The notes under the pieces: model-generated | What the model was told of the DNA's origin: nothing | Databases searched by the model: none | Seen by the model: the letters and a program-made list of their open reading frames with translations, nothing else | Part shown: positions 57,261 through 64,000 of the stretch, piece by piece | Layout of the letters: each line of letters starts with the position of its first letter | Numbering within the stretch: position 1 is the first letter of the stretch | Program-made: the position numbers and the translations under genes | Assembly (NCBI GenBank): GCA_947579665.1 | Contig: OX388345.1 | Span: 30,781,849-30,845,848, forward strand | Origin: Sympetrum striolatum | Taxonomy: Eukaryota > Arthropoda > Insecta > Odonata > Libellulidae | DNA length: 64,000 nucleotides | Direction: 5' to 3'

Positions 57261-60200
57261 AAGGGAAGCGTTGAAAAAGTGTTCCGGCTACGCTTTTTTA
57301 CGGAATTACCTTTTAAAACTCCTTCTCGCTGTTTGTTACGCATGAATTGTAAGGGATGCGGTAACAATGATATAGGTGGCCAGATGAATCTTGGACTGCC
57401 TACCTAAGGACGAGTGGTATTTGCGATATTTTTTGTTAAACGATTGTAAATTTAAAGTCTATTTTCAATTCTTAGTCTAATGATTCCACTACGTAAACAT
57501 TTTTCAAAATTAGAAAACTTAAGAAAGAAAGTATTTAGGGCATAGAATTATTTAGCAATAAATAAATTTATCTATTTTTATTCATTTAATTCACAGTATT
57601 GCCATAAATGGTAGAGGGCCTTTACAACGGATTAAAAACAGAAATAATGCATAGCAACAACCAAACTCGATAAACAAACAAATTCGTCATAGAAATTATG
57701 AAAATTATTAAGTCAAAAAATGAATAAAATGAAACAAAAGTTATAAACTGAAATATTTAAACAGAAACAGTTATGAATAGGAGAATAGCATGAATTACAG
57801 ATTAATCTGATATATATAATTTATATTTATATAAATTAATATATTTATTTTATATTATATTATTGAAAAATATTTTCATAAATAAATGTGTTGGATAAGA
57901 ATAACCGAACTACCTGATCTTTCGCTATGGAGAATATTAGAAACCAGTAATTCCGATGTATATTATACATGTTATACAATCAAATAGCCGTAGTTTAATT
58001 CCTTATGCCTTCTACAATTTAATCTTTTAAAAGAATGGGTCTCATTTCCAAAATGATTAATACATTGTTATGATTAAAGCATTTATTTCGATCGAATCCG
58101 CTTCTTTCATTCATCTTACATTGAATATGTTCAATGCGTTTACATTTAATTGTTATATAAGAGGTTCTCTATAAGTTTCAACTATATTGGCAATCGAACA
58201 ATCAATTCTGAAGCTTAAATATTGAATTTGTCAAAATATGAATTGAACTAAAATTTAAGCCGTCTGTAATTATATCGAAATATTTTTTGTTTCGAAAAGT
58301 ATCTTTCGGTGCACCGATTTCTTTGTTTTAGTTACGCACATAAGCTACACACGATTTAATCTTTGATAACTGTGGTTATTCAGCGATTATAAATCATTTC
58401 TATGAATTCACCGTCTCCTGCATAATCGAGCTTTTAACATTTTTGTAAATGACTCATTTTATTTTCCTATGGGCGATATACTGCGTATGTTTTTTTAATT
58501 TTGGGGATAAATGAATTATCAAATTAATTCCTCTCTTTATTACGTCATACTGTTGACCTAATAGTGACCTCTAAACTTGTTTATATAATTCTAAAAATCT
58601 GTAAGAGCTCTTAAGCTATCTTCCAAAAAAGTACTCATTTAGATTTTTAAACCAATGATTCACTTCCCACATTTCTGCCGTAATTCTCTAAATTGCCCAC
58701 TCGCATAGAAAAGGGTGAATTCAATGTACATGTAAAACGTAAAATTTTATGTTATTCAACGCAATTGTTTTATAATTGTGCTCCAGATTACTAATGTATT
58801 TAAGAAACATTCGGATTGAAATTGCATGCATAAGATGAAATGAACACAAATGTTTGATGAACTCAACTAATCTGTTCCTGAATTAAGCAAGGAAAGCAAT
58901 CGACAAGAAGTGATTAAAAAGCCCTTTGCTATTAGAAATAAATTTGTGGAAATCAAAGCTGCGTGCAACACCGCGAAATCACTAAAAAAACGAAGTGAAT
59001 CGAAGTAACGTAAAGAGAAACGCTTCAAAAAAACTGAAAAGGTGAATCGGATATCCTAGCGGATTCTAAAATAACGTATCGTTACTTCGTTAAGGCTTAG
59101 GTTATTGCTAGGGCGCGAAACTGTTTTTTTTTTTTAATCGGAAGGCCGCTTGCGAAAAAATTGGGCCGCGATCAAGCTGCGTGTTGGGAATGTTTGAAAT
59201 CTCCGATGTCGATATTTTACGAAGAAAAATAAACGAAAGCTCCAAATAAACTGAACGAGGTTATCGTGTACTTAGGTTTCTCATGGCGTGATAAAGTATG
59301 AACGAACAAATGAAAGGAACCATTTTAATGCTTGAGAATCTTAAAAGATGCGAAGAAAATTCCGCACTGAGCAAAAAAGGCCGTAAATCTTGCAGGACCA
59401 TAGTACCACACCTCTGGTTTATTGAAAGTCTTTTCTATGAATTTATGACTGTGACTTTTAATTGGTTACGCAACCAACTTGTTTAAATTCCTCCATATGC
59501 TTATAATTTTTAGAAAAGCTCCAATTCATTCTCAGACAAATACATGGAGACAATCACCGAAAAAAGAAAACTTTTTGTAGAGTCCACAAAATAATTAATA
59601 AATATTTTGAAAGCTCTACTAAATGAGTTTTTCTTTATCTGTGATTATGAATGTGTTCCACCTAGTCAAAAAAGTCCTAAAAAAACAAAATTGGGAAAAT
59701 AACTTCCAAAATATTGATGGTTATTGATTCTGCACTGACGAAACTAAATTCTTAGTATTTTTAAATTTTAAATTTTCATAGTATTTTTAAATTGTATTTC
59801 TTACTAAACAAGTAAACTAAACACACATTTCGTCTTGGCGTGGCCGCTTTACCCCAGTCTCCCCTATATTTTATAACTGGCGAGAAGATAAAAATACTTC
59901 AAATATTCACAGGAAGCGAGAAAGCTATAATTTATGTGGAATAATCTTGAGAAAATGCTGGTTGAATGCATTCAATCCTGATTTACTCGGAAGCATACTT
60001 ACTCGCGACCCAGAATGCCTCAGTGAAGTCGCTCGACATCCTTCCGGACTAATCCTCGTCCTTCCGAGTAGAATGAACGACCCAGGACTTCTTAAATGCC
60101 ACGGTACTGATATTTCTCTTGGATTCCTTAGCATTCAGAGCTCTTACACAAGACATAATTAATCCAAGGTACACTTGATATCTAGATCTATGAATTTAAA

Positions 60201-61269
60201 TATCACAGGGAGGCGCACGGAATGTCATGCCATTTAATTATCGCATTAAAATTATAATGCTTTATATATGGTTGGGCCATCTGCTGGTTTCTTTTTGAAT
60301 TGTCTTTAAAAGAATATCATTATTAAATATAATGTTATTTATATTTTTAGTAATAATATTTATATTATATTTTATTATTCATATAATAAATTTATTCAAG
60401 AATTATTATTTATTATATTGAAAAGAAAATTTGAAAAGGCTCACCATGTAATGTCGATGTTCCAACTGTGCGAGTGAATACTGTAGTTCGTGGAAATTTT
60501 ATAGATGGCATTACAAGTCGGAATTCGCCACATCTGTAATAAATAACAAATAAAAATATGTTATAAGTAAACTATATGGTATTACATTTCCTGCGCAACT
60601 CTGTATTTTAAGTGACTTTGGGGGCCTCGTATATATAAGTATGTAATACAGAGAAAGAAAATAAAACGCACAGCGAAGGAAGAAAAGCAGTACCTATAGT
60701 TTTCTTTCATGCAATCATATTTTATTCAGCTTCACTTTTTTGCTAGATTAATCATGCAATTCTTTGAATTTTGAATTTTTTTCATTTTTAAGTTTGAATT
60801 ACAACATATGATATATTATGCTATTAAAAATTGACCTTAAATACATCTCCTTCTTCAGAAATAAAATAATCAAGAGATTTGACGTACACAATGCTTGATT
60901 AAAAATAATGTATCGAGTCCAGAAATCTAAAGCAAAGAATGCATGTTTACTTTCAATAAATTGAGCATTATTTTTTTAATTTAATCTTATACTTCATTCT
61001 AGACTTGAAAATGCGTATAAGTGGTATACTCTATATAGTGCTTTTTTGGTTGATGATATAGATCTCTGTTATGCCCTATGATTCATGGATGTCATCGAAA
61101 CTCCTCAAAACTCTTCTCAATGTTTTTTTTATTAAAAGAATTAAATACATTTTAGTACGTCCCGAGGTGAGTCACCTAAGAATAACAGTAAATAAGAGAG
61201 CAAGTATCAGAGCAGTCGAAATGAATGAAATAACACAATATTCAACACTCTTATTTAAACAAATAATAA
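57261..61269. other. unique AT-rich sequence with low-complexity tracts
   Basis: Nearly pure AT tracts occur at about 57805-57890 and 60305-60420, and a T-run near 59125. 59940-60165 is GC-richer, with overlapping frames on both strands and a 9-bp inverted pair (ACTCGGAAG/CTTCCGAGT). No gene recognised. Confidence 0.45.
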
Positions 61270-61560
61270 AATCTTAAACCTATTTGTAGTTCTTGCATCA
61301 CGGATGATAGTTGGCAGGGAATTCCAGAAATTTATGGCTGATACTGGGAATGAAAGATAGTAGATCTATGTGACGGAATGTAAAAAGTATGGAATTATTT
61401 TTTAAATGGACAAGGAAGGCGGGAAGGAGGGAAAGTGAAATCATTAGTAAATACAAAATGAAATCAGGCTTCCTATTATTCATAATGGCAAACAATAGAA
61501 ATCCAATAAAGTATTTCCTTCTCATTGATGCTGTCAGCCAGCATAAATATTATAGATAAG
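61270..61560 (-). pseudogene. decayed C-terminal end of a non-LTR reverse transcriptase
   Basis: The minus-strand translation, with several frameshifts, gives FRHIDLLSFIPSIS then INFWNSLPTIIRDA. FxPSxxxxWNSLP is the conserved end of many Jockey-, CR1- and R1-like RT proteins. The remainder has stops. It is an old relic. Confidence 0.5.
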
Positions 61561-62439
61561 GGCTAATATATGTCAATACCTCATAACATCGCGTACATAT
61601 TATATATAGTTATCAATTTAGGCTTAATTTAAATGTTTTTACGATAAAATTTCAAGAAATCTTCTCAAGATATGCATTTTTTCCTGAGGTAAGCCTATGG
61701 AGAAACTTAAAGTATTTCAGCTTTATTTCATTTTTGTAAAGAGCTATATTTCTTTATTTTTTAAGAATGAAAAACAAAACAGCTATGGTCAGTCCACATT
61801 GTTGTTAATGATTTTCTTCATTCTAGCATCTCCTCCCCCACTATAATCATCCTTACACTTATTATTGCTGTTCGCTTCTATTTTCATTTTTAGGCTCACT
61901 TTGCATATGACTCTGTCAGTCGAAATTAGTCGCTTAATTGACTTTGTTAAAACTTTTCCTAAATATTTTGTTTTCCAATCCTGAGAAGGAGCTTAACGAA
62001 GTGACAGTGATTGACTTCAACACTCATCTTTTTTTTAACTTCATTATTTTAAGAGCAAAAATGTTTTGCTACGATTATTTTAGAACTGAAAATTCTATTA
62101 CATTCCGCGGATAAAGAAAATATTGTAACAAATTTCTCTACAACCTAATACATTATGTCTAACTTTCTTTTACCTAACATTATTAGTAAGGTATTGTAAA
62201 ATGTGTATACTATGGTAATACTATAAGAAACTCCTTTATAAATAAAATTAATTTCTCCATTTGCGTTGGTAAAATCGTTCAAATAAAACTTGATTCTTAA
62301 GTTAACGAAATATTGATTTCATTTTGCTATCTTTCCGCAAATGTACCTTGCAACATGGATAATATATTTTAAATATGTAAATCATTTTACCACGGATGAG
62401 AGACTATACACAAATGTAAAAATTACGACTTACGTATCA
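61561..62439. other. unique AT-rich sequence, no gene recognised
   Basis: No frame or repeat of note. Confidence 0.5.
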
Positions 62440-63056
62440 TATACGATGAATATTCTATATTATTCATTTATTAGAAGTAAGTTAGAATATGCCTCTATTG
62501 TTTGGAATCCCAATATAAAGAAATATGTAAATTGTATAGAAAATGTACAGAAGAGATTTCTACGTTATGTACACTATTGTCACACAAAAATTTATCCAAT
62601 GTTTGAAAATTATTTGAGTTATGATATTCTTTTGGACATGTATGGATACCAAAGTCTTGAGAAAAGAAGAATTAAAAAGGACTTATTGTATTTATTTGAC
62701 TTAATCAATACCGGGGAAAATGTTAACCTAGTGAGTAAAATTAATTTTTATGTACCTAAATTTAATGTAAGGCCAAAGAGGGCATTTTATTTTTAAAAAT
62801 GTGAAAACAAAATATTGTGCCAATAATTCAACACTATATAGATTATGCCAAACCTTTAATATGTATTGTCAAGAACTTGATTTGTTTCAATAGAGAAGCC
62901 TTTTCTGTTCGCAATTAAACAAAATTATTTTGTAAATTAAGTTTAAAATTCTTCTCTTATATGTATAAGATTGTATTACAATGTATTGTATGTATCAGTG
63001 TTTGCCCTGTAATTTTCTTGTTGGGTGAACTTAAAACACAATAAATAAATAAATAG
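62440..63056 (+). pseudogene. 5'-truncated non-LTR retrotransposon, frameshifted near its end
   Basis: The frame (ATG at 62341; homology from about 62452) shows ILYYSFIRSKLEYASIVWNP, then ENVQKRFLRYV and GYQSLEKRRIKKDLLYLFDL, the conserved tail of RT proteins. At about 62795 one base more or less in an A/T run ends the frame. Reading on in the neighbouring frame continues plausibly (YRLCQTFN...ELDLFQ) to a stop at 62892. A 3' UTR with AATAAATAAATAAAT tail (63040-63054) follows. It is a different family from 40402-40942, with other signature residues and tail. Confidence 0.8.
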
Positions 63057-63769
63057 CAAGGCATCATAGAATCATACATGTGTAAATTTCAGTGTCGTGG
63101 CATTACTTCATCCTGATCGTAAGAAGTTCGAATTAGCAAAAACATTTGAATTAACCACCTGAAAATAATGGTATCAGCACATTATATTCTGATTTTTTAT
63201 TTATTTGCTTGTATTATTAAGTTCTTAGTTCCGGATTCAGTTGACTGAGAGTTGCATCAAACATTTTTTTTTCGTGTTGTGACCAGTCCACTTCGGTATG
63301 CTATCCCTCTTTCGGTCTAACGTGTAAGCTCTTTTGAGAGACCCGCAGCATTCACTGCCAAGATCGCACATCGACTTCACCGAGAAACCGCACATGCGGA
63401 AATATTTGCGCAGATTGCAGGATGATGCTATGGAGCCCACGAAGAAAGTCAAACAGGGACCGGAATTGTGAGCTCTTGACCTGCATTTTGTCGCAACAGA
63501 GTATTGAGAAAACTCTACCGAATGGTATAGCCACGGATAGGAAAGAAGTTTTATTTAAAAAGATGACCATGATTTGCGTCAAAGAATTCTGGAAGCATTT
63601 CTCATGGATTATTAGCCTTTTGTAGCCAACTTTGGATTCTTATGAATGATTCTGAATAGGAATTATGGAATTTAACTTAAAAACGTAGGTTTTGAAAATT
63701 CATGGACGAGCAAACCGCGAAAAAAATATACTATACTAAAATAGTCCCCTCATATTAACTCATAAATAA
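63057..63769. other. unique sequence, no gene recognised
   Basis: 63230-63620 is moderately GC-rich with frames on both strands up to 76 codons. None is recognised. Confidence 0.4.
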
Positions 63770-63905
63770 TTAATGATAGAAGGTAACATAGACTTTGCAC
63801 AAGAAAGTGTGCGGCTTAACCCAAATTGTACGTGAAGCGAAAAACGGTGATTTGGCTGGGACTCGAACCCAGGTCTCCACTCCACTGAGCCACGTCCTTC
63901 TCACG
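63770..63905 (-). mobile_element. tRNA-derived SINE, minus strand, shortened head
   Basis: On the minus strand GTGGCTCAGTGG (A-box-like) and GGTTCGAGTCC (63859-63869) lie only about 10 nt apart, so the tRNA-like head has an internal deletion. CAGCCAAATCACCG and about 70 bp of body follow. Confidence 0.6.
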
Positions 63906-64000
63906 TCCTCAGTGGTTATAATGCCAGTCCGGTAAGTTGGAGACCTGGGTTCGAGTCCCTCCCAAGTCATTATTTTTATTTCTAGCATAACATCATAAAT
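63906..64000 (+). mobile_element. tRNA-derived SINE, plus strand, cut by the window end
   Basis: CCTCAGTGGTTATAATGCC (A box region) and GGTTCGAGTCC (63948-63958) are at normal spacing, followed by CTCCCAAGTCATT. It shares TGGAGACCTGGGTTCGAGTC with the neighbouring minus-strand copy, so the two form a head-to-head inverted pair. Confidence 0.6.

Noticed and set aside
63840..63970. Possible tRNA genes
   Set aside because: B boxes are good but no acceptor or anticodon stems form; SINE heads fit better.
1..64000. CRISPR arrays, operons, phage or plasmid modules
   Set aside because: The tandem repeats are kilobase transposon units or microsatellites, and the sequence is eukaryotic throughout.

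Overview
This is a eukaryotic nuclear sequence, most likely from an insect or another arthropod. The evidence is its AT-rich composition (about two thirds by eye), a mariner element, Helitrons, DINE-1-like elements, CR1/L2-type retrotransposon pieces, tRNA-derived SINEs and two interspersed tRNA genes. There is no prokaryotic gene organisation, and I could not identify any host protein-coding gene. The window reads as intergenic or intronic DNA filled with transposable elements of several ages. The only genes that look functional are tRNA-Ile(UAU), with a 16-nt intron (minus strand, 2723-2812), and tRNA-Leu(CAG) (plus strand, 49993-50076). Both have internal promoter boxes and a downstream poly-T terminator.

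Layout. 147-1388 is a nearly intact mariner whose transposase frame is open but lacks the segment with the first catalytic aspartate. 2878 to about 15780 is a head-to-tail array of three complete non-autonomous Helitron units of about 4 kb plus a truncated fourth, starting 65 bp upstream of tRNA-Ile. Each complete unit ends in a hairpin plus CTAG and the next starts 4 bp later. The units contain a hAT-like MITE, a tRNA-like B box, internal duplications and short exon-like pieces with splice-like borders, which I suspect come from a captured host gene (weak resemblance to a CIDE-N domain).

18881-22768, 36320-37194 and 39113-39801 hold four copies of a family with a terminal hairpin, subterminal inverted repeats, a GT microsatellite and a variable number of internal repeats. 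This is the architecture of non-autonomous Helentrons (DINE-1/HINE type). One copy is interrupted by a 5'-truncated CR1/L2-like retrotransposon with an open reverse-transcriptase frame (19907-21865).

From about 23 to 64 kb the sequence is mostly unique AT-rich DNA. It carries decayed retrotransposon ends (24.7, 26.9, 33.5-34.1, 40.4-40.9, 42.4, 52.6, 61.3 and 62.4-63.1 kb), SINE pieces (30.1, 55.6 and 63.8-64.0 kb), foldbacks (48.2-48.4 and 53.0 kb), a small MITE (55.9 kb) and GC-richer patches, the clearest a CpG-rich block at 56.69-57.26 kb.

The strongest candidate for something new is the tandem Helitron array with its duplicated exon-like cargo. The elements do not work together as a pathway. 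They are layered insertions, and the nesting gives a relative order: hAT MITE before Helitron amplification, and HINE copies before the CR1/L2 insertion.
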